NCBI GenBank assembly: GCA_963623095.1
Contig: CAVFKD010000009.1
Span: 1 to 46,584 of the forward strand
Direction of reading: 5' to 3'
DNA: 46,584 bases
Origin: UBA3210 sp963623095
GTDB taxonomy: Bacteria; Bacillota_I; Bacilli_A; RFN20; CAG-449
Positions within the stretch are counted from its first letter, which is position 1, and each line of letters starts with the position of its first letter. Positions 33,614-42,700 of the stretch are shown one piece after another. The notes beneath the pieces are model-generated. The model did no database searches. It had not been told where the DNA came from and was given only the letters and a program-made list of their open reading frames with translations. The translations under genes and the position numbers were made by a program.

Positions 33614-35422
33614 TTATTTGCTTTGTTCTTTTTTCATCGCGTTACGTTTATAATGCGCGGATAAATTTCTTTTAATAATTGAATAAGAAATTCCTCCAAT
33701 ACCGATTAACAAAACTACTGAAAGGAAAATATAAATAGGAGTCATATCAGTATATGCTTTAACTTGGCCCCACATAATAATAACTGCATCGTTATAATCA
33801 CCAAAGTCGTTCATAATCGCACATCTAGCAATTATTTCATCGCTTGGATATTGTGTTTCAAGTTGATTTTCATAACCTAAGAAAGGATAAATTACTGCAC
33901 TTCTTTGTTCATCTTCAAATGATCCTTCAAATAAGTGTCCTAAATCATATCCTTCGTTTTCTTCCCATGCTTCGGAAGTAGAATTACCATCATTATCTAC
34001 ACTTAAAGTATTTAATTGTTCATCTTCTAAACAGTTATAAAATTTACCATTTAAAGAAACCATATCACCTTCAGAATATGTATAAGTTTCATCATATTCT
34101 TCTGATTCAAAATATTCTTCATTAGTTGGTAATATACCTTCTTCAGTATCTTTAATACACATATATAATTCATCATTATAATAAACATAATCACCTGATT
34201 CTTCTTCAGGATAATAATAGTATGTTGTGTTTTCATCAAAGCTTCCCGCGCCATAGTTACTAGATGCTAAATTGTAAACATCATCACCAACGATAAATGG
34301 AGTATAACCAATATAATCCATATTATCCGCGGCATTGGTAGGATTTGATAAGAAATCTAAGAATAAATAAGAAAGTTCTTTATTTGATCCTTTAGGAGTA
34401 ACCCATCCATCATACCAAATGTTTCCTCCATCATTAGGAACTTTGTATTCTAATACCTTTCCATATTCATCTAATGCAGTTTGCATAGAATAAACCGCAT
34501 CTCCGCTCCAAGCGGTATTTAATTTGATTTTACCAGTGATAATATCATTTTTACCTGAATCAACTTCAAATCCAAAGATATTATCTTTTAAGGTAATTAA
34601 TTCATTTTTAACATTTTCAATTTTTGAATTATTTTCATTATTACTTGCTTCACTACCATCTAGTTTGAAATCAAAAGTATCTTGCACTAAAGCATTATAT
34701 TTTTCAAATGTCTCATCGCAAGGATTATCAAGATAATCATCCATGATCTTTTTAAAGTTTTCATCTTTTGAATAATAATGCATTAATCCAACTACGAATG
34801 TATCCCTCATGGAATTTTTAATAGAAATTAAATCTTTATAATCACTATTCCATAAAACATCCCAGCTCATTACATCGTCTTTTATTTTACCTTCATTAAC
34901 TGAAGGGTCATAAATAATTCCTAATGTACCCCACATGTAACCAACGGCATATTTACTTAAATCTGTTTCTTGTCCATCGACAGTTACTTTCATATTTTCA
35001 AGTTTAGATTGTAATGTGTTAGAAACATAATCGTAATAATAAGGAATATTCTTTTCTTTATCTTCTAATGGTTCAACTAAATTATTTTTAATCATCTTTT
35101 GAAGCATGTATTCAGAAGTACAAATTAAATCATATGTACCTTCTTTTTGTAATGTAAATTGGTTATACATTGTTTCGTTAGTATCATATGTATAATAATT
35201 TACTTTAACGCCATACATTTCTTCAAATTCACCAATTAAATCACGTGAATCATCTTCGCCTTGAGAAATATAATCTTCACAGTTATAAATAGTTAAAGTT
35301 TGACCTTTATATTCATCAGTTACTTCTTCCGCGTTTACTTTAGAAACTGGATTTTGATTGATAACGATACTACTTGATAATAAAGCAATAATTGAAGTAG
35401 CAATTAATAAATTCTTTTTCAT
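33614..35422 (-). CDS. potD: Polyamine-binding protein PotD with inserted CBM-like repeats and C-terminal anchor
   Basis: 602 residues against about 350 for ordinary PotD. A Sec signal peptide cleaves near VNA-EE (residue 31) and has no lipobox. Binding-protein core: LTIYNCEDYIS, YDLICTSEYML, VGYMWGTLGIIYD, AWSGDAVYSM, YDGWVTPKGS and YIGYTPF. Two inserted Tyr/Glu-rich repeats at about 399-438 and 443-489 (SGDYVYYNDELYMCI; EGDMVSLNGKFYNCL, then W486) look like CBM5/12 modules. A TM helix at about 562-583 and a Lys/Arg-rich tail anchor it in the membrane instead of a lipid. An extra charged segment lies at 255-270. Last gene of the operon, two bases after potC, with AAGGAGA. Core function is likely spermidine/putrescine capture; the role of the inserts is unknown. 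Confidence 0.88.
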   Translation of the reverse strand: MKKNLLIATSIIALLSSSIVINQNPVSKVNAEEVTDEYKGQTLTIYNCEDYISQGEDDSRDLIGEFEEMYGVKVNYYTYDTNETMYNQFTLQKEGTYDLICTSEYMLQKMIKNNLVEPLEDKEKNIPYYYDYVSNTLQSKLENMKVTVDGQETDLSKYAVGYMWGTLGIIYDPSVNEGKIKDDVMSWDVLWNSDYKDLISIKNSMRDTFVVGLMHYYSKDENFKKIMDDYLDNPCDETFEKYNALVQDTFDFKLDGSEASNNENNSKIENVKNELITLKDNIFGFEVDSGKNDIITGKIKLNTAWSGDAVYSMQTALDEYGKVLEYKVPNDGGNIWYDGWVTPKGSNKELSYLFLDFLSNPTNAADNMDYIGYTPFIVGDDVYNLASSNYGAGSFDENTTYYYYPEEESGDYVYYNDELYMCIKDTEEGILPTNEEYFESEEYDETYTYSEGDMVSLNGKFYNCLEDEQLNTLSVDNDGNSTSEAWEENEGYDLGHLFEGSFEDEQRSAVIYPFLGYENQLETQYPSDEIIARCAIMNDFGDYNDAVIIMWGQVKAYTDMTPIYIFLSVVLLIGIGGISYSIIKRNLSAHYKRNAMKKEQSK

Positions 35423-35424
35423 AA

Positions 35425-36315
35425 TTACTTTCTCCTTGCTTTTAAGGCTTTATTAGCCTTTTTGTTGTTATAAATAGTAATTCCAACAACGAATGCAAGA
35501 ACAACTAAGAAAATAAGGGTAGTTAACGCTCTTACTTCGGCAGGAATTGGGTGTTTTGCAACAATCTTTTGAATATATGTAGAAATAGTTTCAAAAGATG
35601 GTTCTTTTAAATATTGAGTAATAACAAAGTCATCTAAAGATAATGTAATTGAAATTAAGAATCCTGATAAAATACCTGGAAGAATTTCTGGTAAGATTAC
35701 TTTAAATAAACCTTGCATAGGTGTTGCACCTAAATCTAATGCAGCTTCATAAGTGTTTGGATCCATTTGAGCTAATTTAGGTTTAACATTTAAATAAACG
35801 AATGCGACTGTTAAAACAACATGTCCAATTAATAAAGTTAAGAAAGTATAACTTGTATTAATGCTTTTAAAGACAACCGCGAGAGATAATGCCATAACAA
35901 TTTCAGCATTAACAACAGGAAGTTGAGTCATAGTTTCAACTGCTTTTTTGTATTTTCTAGAAGCATAGAAAGTACCAATAGCCCCAAGAGTACCTAATAT
36001 AGTTGAAACAACCGCAGAAACAACCGCGATTAATAATGTATTACCAACGGCAGTCATTAATTTAGTATTTTGGAATAATTTTGAATATAATCCAAAGCTA
36101 AAGCCTGTCCAACCTAATTCATTTGATTCAGTAAATGAGAAAATCATTAAAATGATAATAGGTGCATACATTAAAAGTAAGATGAAGTACATGTAAAATT
36201 TTGCGAGTACTTTAGTAACATTCTCTTTTGATACTTTATGAGTTTTAGGATCAATAAAGAAGTTTTTAATTTTTGAAAAAGGATTAGATTTTTTATTAGA
36301 AACATTTTCTACCAT
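35425..36315 (-). CDS. potC: Polyamine ABC transporter permease PotC
   Basis: 296 residues with six TM helices. The N-terminus has about 30 extra hydrophilic residues before TM1. The cytosolic EAA loop contacting PotA is EAALDLGATPMQGLFKVILPEILPGI. SLDDFVITQYL is typical of PotC. A strong GAAGGAGGT precedes the start, which overlaps potB by seven bases. With PotB it forms the membrane channel of the polyamine importer; the pair is intact, so the system should work as an importer. Confidence 0.92.
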   Translation of the reverse strand: MVENVSNKKSNPFSKIKNFFIDPKTHKVSKENVTKVLAKFYMYFILLLMYAPIIILMIFSFTESNELGWTGFSFGLYSKLFQNTKLMTAVGNTLLIAVVSAVVSTILGTLGAIGTFYASRKYKKAVETMTQLPVVNAEIVMALSLAVVFKSINTSYTFLTLLIGHVVLTVAFVYLNVKPKLAQMDPNTYEAALDLGATPMQGLFKVILPEILPGILSGFLISITLSLDDFVITQYLKEPSFETISTYIQKIVAKHPIPAEVRALTTLIFLVVLAFVVGITIYNNKKANKALKARRK

Positions 36316-37097
36316 ATAGATCTTCTACCTCCTTCATCTTTTGAGAATTTTCTTTGAATAAATACGCTTATACCAATTAATAAAAGCATAATTAAAGCCA
36401 TGAATGAACCAAAGTTCCAATCAGCTTGATTGAAATATAAGTCGATATAACTACCAAATAAGACAACGTTATATTCAGATAAAATATCAGAAATAACATA
36501 GCTTGATAATGTTGGCATAAATACCATTGTTGCCGCGGAAACAATTCCAGGCATTGTCATAGGAATAATTACCTTAAAGAATGTTTGGAATGAATTAGCA
36601 CCTAAATCTTTACTTGCTTCAATTTGAGAGCGATCCATTTTTAACATTGTTGTATATAAAGGTAAAATAGTAAAAGGTAAATAGTTATAAACTAAACCAA
36701 TAATTGTTGTTAAAGTTGAATTAGAACCAGTGGAAATACCCATCCAGTTTAAAACATCTCTAGTCGCAGATGTTCTAATGACAAAGTTAATCCACATTGG
36801 CATAATAAACATCATAACAATAACCGCGGATTTATTATATTTTTTATTCGCAAGAATCATCGCTAAAGGATAGCCAATGATTAAGCAAATAACAGTATTA
36901 ATAATCGCGTAAGATAATGAAATTAATAAAACATTAATATTTGATGTATCAGAAAAGAATTTTGTAAAATTATCAAATGAGAATGAACCACCTTTATTGG
37001 TGAATGCATAATAAACAATAAATAATACAGGAACGACTACGAATAAAATTAAGAATAATAAATATGGAATTGATAAATATTTTCTTTTAAATTTCAT
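36309..37097 (-). CDS. potB: Polyamine ABC transporter permease PotB
   Basis: 262 residues with six TM helices, first at about 10-32. The EAA loop is EASKDLGANSFQTFFKVIIPMTMPGI. SYVISDIL in the fourth segment is PotB-like. It overlaps potA by 11 bases and has only a weak ribosome site, so it depends on coupling to potA. The stop is TAG. Length is slightly short of the usual 275-285 but no helix appears to be missing. Confidence 0.91.
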   Translation of the reverse strand: MKFKRKYLSIPYLLFLILFVVVPVLFIVYYAFTNKGGSFSFDNFTKFFSDTSNINVLLISLSYAIINTVICLIIGYPLAMILANKKYNKSAVIVMMFIMPMWINFVIRTSATRDVLNWMGISTGSNSTLTTIIGLVYNYLPFTILPLYTTMLKMDRSQIEASKDLGANSFQTFFKVIIPMTMPGIVSAATMVFMPTLSSYVISDILSEYNVVLFGSYIDLYFNQADWNFGSFMALIMLLLIGISVFIQRKFSKDEGGRRSIW

Positions 37098-38604
37098 ACT
37101 TAGATAAATCCGCCTTTAGTTTTAATTTAATCTTGCTAGAATCAATCTTGACGCTAACAGTATCGTTTTCATTCCATGTCCATTCTGTATCAACTACAAA
37201 GTCTTCTTCATCTTCTGTTCTTACAATTAATTGGTAATGGTCACCTTTCCAAACCATTTGGATAATATTACCATTGATATTACCTTCTTCTAAGTTATCA
37301 GAAATTTCAATATCACCCATATCAACTTCTGCGATAACATCTAAATCATTTAAATCATATTTTTTAGAGCCATCTTTAGAGATTAAATATCCTTCTTCAT
37401 CTAAATGTGAACCTTCTAATAAAGAAGTAACATCACAATCCCAAGTTGCTCCAGCGAATACTACTTGGTTATTCTTATTGATATAAGCATCTTCATAAAC
37501 GTTAGAAACAAATTCTCTTTTCATAATTTGAATTAAGCTTGGTTCAATGCTTAAAGAGATTTCTTCTCCAACTGGATGATCAATTGTTGATTGAATTTCT
37601 ACTTCATAATTACCAACCATCGCAGTGAATTGATAATGAATACCTTTAAAGATTTTATTAACAATTTTTGCATCGATTGTACCTTGTCCTTTAGGATTCA
37701 TCTTAACATCTTCTGGTCTAATAACTACATCAACTTTTTCATTCTTAGGGAAATCATCGATACATTCCCAGTTTGCTCCTAAGAATCTTACTTTCTTTGT
37801 ACCAATCATTGTGCCTAAATAAATATTTGATTCACCAATAAAGTCAGCGACGAAAGCATTTTTAGGTTCATTGTAGATATCCATTGGAGTGCCAATTTGT
37901 TGAATTTGGCCATCTTTCATAACAACAATAGTATCAGACATTGTTAAAGCTTCTTCTTGGTCATGAGTAACATAAATAAATGTAATACCTAATTTACGAT
38001 GCATTTCTTTTAATTCGAGTTGCATTTCTTTTCTCATCTTTAAATCAAGTGCGCCTAAAGGTTCATCAAGAAGTAAGATTTCAGGTTCATTAACGATTGC
38101 TCTAGCAATTGCGACTCTTTGTTGTTGACCACCAGATAAAGTAGTAACATTACGATTTTCAAATTGTTCCAAATCAACAATCTTTAAAGCTTTAATAACT
38201 TTTGCGTCTATCTCGTCACGAGTATAGTGTCTAAATTTAGTAACTTTTTCTCCCTTTTTATTAGTTACTTCATAAGGGATTTTCTTTAATTTAATTCCAA
38301 ATGCAATATTATCATATACATCTAAATGTGGAAATAATGCATATCTTTGGAAAACAGTATTTAATGGTCTTTTATATGGAGGTAATTGAGCGATATCTTC
38401 TCCATTTAATAAAATTTGACCACTTGTAGGTACTTCAAAACCACCAATCATTCTTAATGTAGTTGTTTTACCACATCCAGATGGGCCTAAGAAAGTAACA
38501 AATTCACCTTTTTTTACATAAAGGTTAAAGTTTTCAACTGCATATGAATCATCAAAAACTTTATTAACATTTTTTAATTCTAGAATAATATCATTGTTTG
38601 CCAT
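37087..38604 (-). CDS. potA: Polyamine ABC transporter ATPase PotA with tandem TOBE units
   Basis: 505 residues; PotA is usually 350-380. ATPase: Walker A GPSGCGKTT (40-48), Q-loop VFQRYALFPHL, signature LSGGQQQR (156-163), Walker B ILLLDEP (176-182), and H214. An extra 20-residue insert (about 111-131, Lys-rich) sits in the helical subdomain. The C-terminal region is doubled: FLGANWEC / VDVVIRPEDV / IFKGIHYQF (about 274-326) recurs as FAGATWDC / LDVIAEVDMG / VWKGDHYQL (about 383-459), so there are two TOBE units in a row. TOBE domains regulate or contact partners. Clear AAGGAG site; it starts 33 bases after the XRE regulator in the same transcript. Confidence 0.92.
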   Translation of the reverse strand: MANNDIILELKNVNKVFDDSYAVENFNLYVKKGEFVTFLGPSGCGKTTTLRMIGGFEVPTSGQILLNGEDIAQLPPYKRPLNTVFQRYALFPHLDVYDNIAFGIKLKKIPYEVTNKKGEKVTKFRHYTRDEIDAKVIKALKIVDLEQFENRNVTTLSGGQQQRVAIARAIVNEPEILLLDEPLGALDLKMRKEMQLELKEMHRKLGITFIYVTHDQEEALTMSDTIVVMKDGQIQQIGTPMDIYNEPKNAFVADFIGESNIYLGTMIGTKKVRFLGANWECIDDFPKNEKVDVVIRPEDVKMNPKGQGTIDAKIVNKIFKGIHYQFTAMVGNYEVEIQSTIDHPVGEEISLSIEPSLIQIMKREFVSNVYEDAYINKNNQVVFAGATWDCDVTSLLEGSHLDEEGYLISKDGSKKYDLNDLDVIAEVDMGDIEISDNLEEGNINGNIIQMVWKGDHYQLIVRTEDEEDFVVDTEWTWNENDTVSVKIDSSKIKLKLKADLSKYEI

Positions 38605-38637
38605 TTTCCTTTTCTCCTTATTTATTCTTAAAATCTT

Positions 38638-39171
38638 TTAAAAGTTTGGAGGGCTAGATACCCAAATAACTTTTGCAATTTTATCTTTAACATTTTTAAG
38701 ATTATGATTTTTTGAACTGTCAAAATAGAAAGTTTCACCTTTTTTAACCTTAATTTTTTTACTATCGATGCAAAGAAGAATTTCTCCTTCTAATACATAA
38801 CCAAATTCTTGTCCTTCATGAGGATAATCAATATCGGTTTCACTATGAGGATAAATAGATACTAATATTGGTTCCATTTCATTCTTTTGAGCGTTATTAA
38901 CTAACCAGGTAATTTTATATCCATCATAATCCTTTTCAATATAATCATTATTTGAAAATACGATTTGATCAGATGATTGTTCTGAGAAAAAATCACTTAA
39001 ATTAGTTCCAAGTGCATTAACAATATCTACAAGAGTTGAAATGCTTGGTTCAGTTAAATCATTTTCAAGTTGAGAAATATAACCTTTAGTTAAATCAGTA
39101 CGATCCGCGAGTTCTTCTTGGGTTAAATTATATAAGGTTCTTAATTCTTTAATCTTCTTACCAATTTTCAT
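38638..39171 (-). CDS. XRE-cupin transcriptional regulator of the pot operon
   Basis: 177 residues. N-terminal helix-turn-helix of the XRE type: IKELRTLYNLTQEELADRTDLTKGYISQLEN (about residues 7-37). C-terminal cupin (about 105-175): IDYPHEGQEFGYVLEGEILLCID, then FYFDSSKNHNLKNV, a PuuR-like layout. PuuR-type proteins sense polyamines, and this gene heads the potABCD operon, so polyamine-responsive control is likely. The AAGGTGA ribosome site is clear. Two 38-bp repeats flank the operon promoter and are the obvious targets, suggesting autoregulation. Cupin ligand binding is inferred. Confidence 0.9.
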   Translation of the reverse strand: MKIGKKIKELRTLYNLTQEELADRTDLTKGYISQLENDLTEPSISTLVDIVNALGTNLSDFFSEQSSDQIVFSNNDYIEKDYDGYKITWLVNNAQKNEMEPILVSIYPHSETDIDYPHEGQEFGYVLEGEILLCIDSKKIKVKKGETFYFDSSKNHNLKNVKDKIAKVIWVSSPPNF

Positions 39172-39190
39172 TTAATCACCTTCTTTAAAG

Positions 39191-39228
39191 TTTAAAGATT
39201 TTAACAAATAAGTTTAGTAATTCTAAAC
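39191..39228. repeat. Operator copy 1, downstream of the pot promoter
   Basis: A 38-bp element, about 33 of 38 bases identical to the copy at 39285-39322. It contains the perfect inverted repeat GTTTAG-TAATT-CTAAAC (39212-39228). It lies between the -10 and the regulator gene, in the leader. Confidence 0.65.
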
Positions 39229-39239
39229 CTAACGATAGC

Positions 39240-39268
39240 ATTATAATAAAGGAAAAATCTCTATGCAA
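39240..39268 (-). promoter_or_regulatory. Promoter of the XRE-potABCD operon
   Basis: On the minus strand TTGCAT (39268-39263), 17-base spacer, TATAAT (39245-39240). It lies exactly between the two 38-bp repeats. Confidence 0.75.
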
Positions 39269-39284
39269 TAAAAATATTATATAA

Positions 39285-39322
39285 TTTAAAGATTTTAAAC
39301 AAAAAGTTTAGTAATTGTTAAC
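39285..39322. repeat. Operator copy 2, upstream of the pot promoter
   Basis: Second copy of the 38-bp element, same orientation. The inverted repeat is less perfect here (GTTTAG-TAATT-GTTAAC). It begins 17 bases upstream of the -35, and the copies start 94 bases apart, about nine helical turns. Confidence 0.65.
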
Positions 39323-39333
39323 TACAAGACATT

Positions 39334-39360
39334 AAAAAAAGTGAACCCGAAGGTTCACTT
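39334..39360 (-). terminator. Intrinsic terminator of rpsU
   Basis: On the minus strand AAGTGAACC - TTCG - GGTTCACTT then further T residues: nine-base stem, UUCG tetraloop. Confidence 0.9.
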
Positions 39361-39376
39361 TATTTACTTCATAGAA

Positions 39377-39550
39377 TTAATAATGATTTCTACGAGCCAT
39401 TTCTGATTTGAGTTTTCTCTTCATACCTGGCTTTAAATAGAATTCGCGTTTTCTTGCTTCTTGAAGGGTTCCAGCTTTGTTAACTTGTCTCTTGAATCTG
39501 CGTAATGCGTCATCTAATGATTCGTTTTCTTTAACGACTGTTTTTGGCAT
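39377..39550 (-). CDS. rpsU: Ribosomal protein bS21
   Basis: 57 residues: MPKTVVKENESLDDALRRFKRQV, then ARKREFYLKPGMKRKLK. Normal bS21 length and basic, helical composition; it sits in the small subunit near the 16S 3' end. I took the ATG at 39550, six bases after GGGGTG; an in-frame TTG at 39571 would engulf that ribosome site. It is a single-gene transcript with near-consensus promoter and UUCG terminator, divergent from dnaE. Confidence 0.95.
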   Translation of the reverse strand: MPKTVVKENESLDDALRRFKRQVNKAGTLQEARKREFYLKPGMKRKLKSEMARRNHY

Positions 39551-39580
39551 TTGTTTCACCCCTTTTTTCAACCAATAACG

Positions 39581-39609
39581 ATTATATAGGTATTAAAGTA
39601 ATAATTCAA
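39581..39609 (-). promoter_or_regulatory. Promoter of rpsU
   Basis: On the minus strand TTGAAT (39609-39604), 17-base spacer, TATAAT (39586-39581), 31 bases before the ATG. Confidence 0.75.
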
Positions 39610-39697
39610 CAATTATTTTTACTTTTTTTCAATTATTTTGACAGATCGATTTTTAGGTTTTTATTTCCATCTCCAAGCAATTATTTTTTAACTATCT

Positions 39698-39720
39698 AGA
39701 GTATTTATAATACTCTTTTT
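39698..39720 (+). other. Terminator-like hairpin in the rpsU-dnaE gap
   Basis: Perfect seven-base stem AGAGTAT/ATACTCT with loop TTATA, followed by five T on the plus strand. It sits just upstream of the dnaE -10, yet no plus-strand gene precedes it. Confidence 0.55.
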
Positions 39721-39733
39721 ATCAAATTTAATA

Positions 39734-39739
39734 TATAAT
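39734..39739 (+). promoter_or_regulatory. -10 element for dnaE-polA-mutM
   Basis: TATAAT 24 bases before the dnaE ATG. The expected -35 (TACTCT at 39711-39716) is poor and lies in the hairpin's 3' arm. Confidence 0.45.
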
Positions 39740-39763
39740 ATTGCATAGTGACAGGAGGCAATA

Positions 39764-42700
39764 ATGAACTATATACCATTACATGTTTTTAGTGAGTATA
39801 CCTTTTTATCTTCTTCATTAAAATTAGAAGATCTTTTTTCTATTGCTTCAATAAATTCTTATAAGGCTATGGGTATAAGTGACTATAATAATGTCTATGC
39901 TTATCCAAGCTTATATCATTTATTTAAAAAAAGTTCAATTACACCAATTTTTGGTATGTCATTAAAATTAGATTACCAAGATAATGATTTTTATGTTGTA
40001 GTATATATCAAAAATGAAAATGGTTATAAAAATATTTGTAAATTGGTATCTAAAAATAACACTAAGTTATCTTTAGATGAATTTTATAATTATTCCGATG
40101 GTTTAATTTTAGTTTTACCTTGTATTAGTAATCAAATAATTAAAAATAAATTTAATAACGAAGATAAAAATTTATCATCATTTATTTTTGAGATACAAAA
40201 GCATTTCTCTTCTTTTTATTTAGGTATTGAAATATATTCTTCTAACGATGTGAAAACTATTTCTAAGGTGAGATCTTTTGCTCAAACTCATTCTTATAAA
40301 ACAATTTGTTTTCCACGTCATCAATACTATCAAAAGAAAGACGCAAAAGTTATTGAGATATTAAAATGCATTAAAGAAAATACTAAATTCAATGGTGATA
40401 TTGATGAAATAACAGGTCCTTATTATTTCTTATCAGAAAAAGCAGTTAATAATCTTTATTTAGAAGATGAAATTAAAAATACCCATTTATTAAAAGATGA
40501 AATCAATTTTAACTTTTTAGAAAAAAGAGGTAGTTTATACGTCTATGATGTTAAAGGTGATAAAAAAGAATATATCTATAATCAATGTATAAATAAACTT
40601 AACACTTTAGATATTAAGGATACTTCGATATATATTGAAAGATTAAAATATGAATTAGATGTCATTTCTAAAATGGGATATCTAGATTATTTTTTAATTG
40701 TCGCAGATTATGTTAACTATGCAAAAAATCACTCTATACCAATTGGTCCAGGAAGAGGTTCTGCGGTAGGATCTTTAGTATCTTATTTATTAAACATTAC
40801 CGAAATAGATCCTTTAGAATACGATTTATATTTTGAAAGATTTTTAAATCCTGAAAGAACATCCATGCCTGATATTGATATTGACGTCGCTGATTATAAA
40901 AGGGATGATTTAATCCATTATATTGAAAATAAATATTCTAAAGAAAACACTTCTTTAATTGTCACTTTCCAAACCATTGGTGCAAAACAAGCCATAAGAG
41001 ATTCAGGAAGAGTTTTAAATTATAATGTCAATGATATTAATATCATATCCAATTACATTTCTATTCAATCAAGATTAAATAAAAACTACACCATTACATT
41101 AAAAGAAGTATACGACAGTTCTAAAGATTTAAGAGATTTTTTAAAAGAACCATATTTTAAAAAATTATATGATATCGCGTGTTTAATTGAAGGATTACCT
41201 CGTCAAAGTGGTCTTCATGCCGCGGGTATATTATTAAATAAAGAAAAATTAAACCAAGTTATTCCTGTTTCTTATAACGAGAATAATGAAGCTGTTTGCC
41301 AATATGAAAAAGATTATCTTGAAGAACAAGGCTTTTTAAAAATGGACGTTTTAGGTTTAAGAAACCTTTCAATTGTTGAAGATTGTCTTTATCGAATCAA
41401 AAAAGATAATCCTTCATTTACTTTAAATGATATTAAAGATAATGACGAAGAAACATTCTCTATTTTAAATAAGGGTTATACTAAAGGTATTTTCCAACTT
41501 GAATCAAGTGGTATGACCAATACTTTAAAACAAGTCAACATTACTTCTTTAGATGACATTATCGCGACTAACGCTTTATTTAGACCAGGTCCAATGGAAT
41601 ATATAAAAGTTTATGCGGACAGAAAAAATAATCATTTAAAGATTGATTATGTTCACCCATCTTTAGAAAAGATTTTAAAGCCTACTTATGGAGTAATTGT
41701 CTATCAAGAACAAATTATGCAAATAGTAAAAATAGTCGCGAATTACACTCTTGGAAAAGCGGACTTATTTAGAAGAGCGATATCTAAAAAAGATGAAACA
41801 AAATTATTATCTTTAAAAGAAGATTTTATTTCTTCATCTATAAAGAATAACTATTCTAAAGAAGAAGCCCTTAAGATTTATGACACTATTTATAAATTCG
41901 CATCTTATGGATTTAATAAATCTCACTCTGTTGCTTATTCTTATTTAGCTTATCAAATGGCTTATTTAAAGACTCACTATCCAACCTATTTTTATGGTGC
42001 TTTATTTGATTTTACATCCATACAAGATGAAAGTTTTTCCAAATTCTCTAATGAATTAAAACACTTTAATATTTTTTTAAAATTACCATCGATCAATAAA
42101 TCTTCATTAGCGTATACTTTAGAAGATAATCACATTATTATTCCATTTACTTTAATTAAAGGATTACCTACAAGAGTAAGTGAAGATATTGTTAATGAAA
42201 GATATCAAAATGGCGACTATACTTCTTTTGTTGATTTAATTTGTCGATTACAAGAATATAACGTTAAAGAAGAACATATCATTTCTTTAATTAACGCAGG
42301 AGCATTAGATGAATTTAATTATAACCGTAATACATTAAGAAAGAATGTACCAGTTATTTATCAATACGCGAAAGGTGGCATTTCCCAAATGAGTCTTCTA
42401 TCGAAAGAAGAAGCTCTCCTTTTAGCCCCAGTTATTAAAGTTTATCCAGAAGAAAAAGAAATCAAATTACAAAAAGAATTAGAAACATTAGGATTATTAT
42501 TATCAGGATCTTTCTTATCTAAATATGATTTATCAGAATTTGAAATAACTCCAATTGAAGAACTTTTATTAAATAAGCGTTCTTCAATCGCTTGCTTTAT
42601 CTCTCAAACAAGAATTATTAAAACAAAAACTGGAAAAGAAATGGCATTTATTACCTTATATGATGATTCTTCATCCATTGATGCGGTAATGTTTAATGAA

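Noticed and set aside
39191..39322. The repeated 38-bp element could be part of a CRISPR array or mobile element ends.
   Set aside because: Only two direct copies, no regular spacers, no transposase or cas gene, and they bracket a clear promoter next to a DNA-binding protein; operators fit better.
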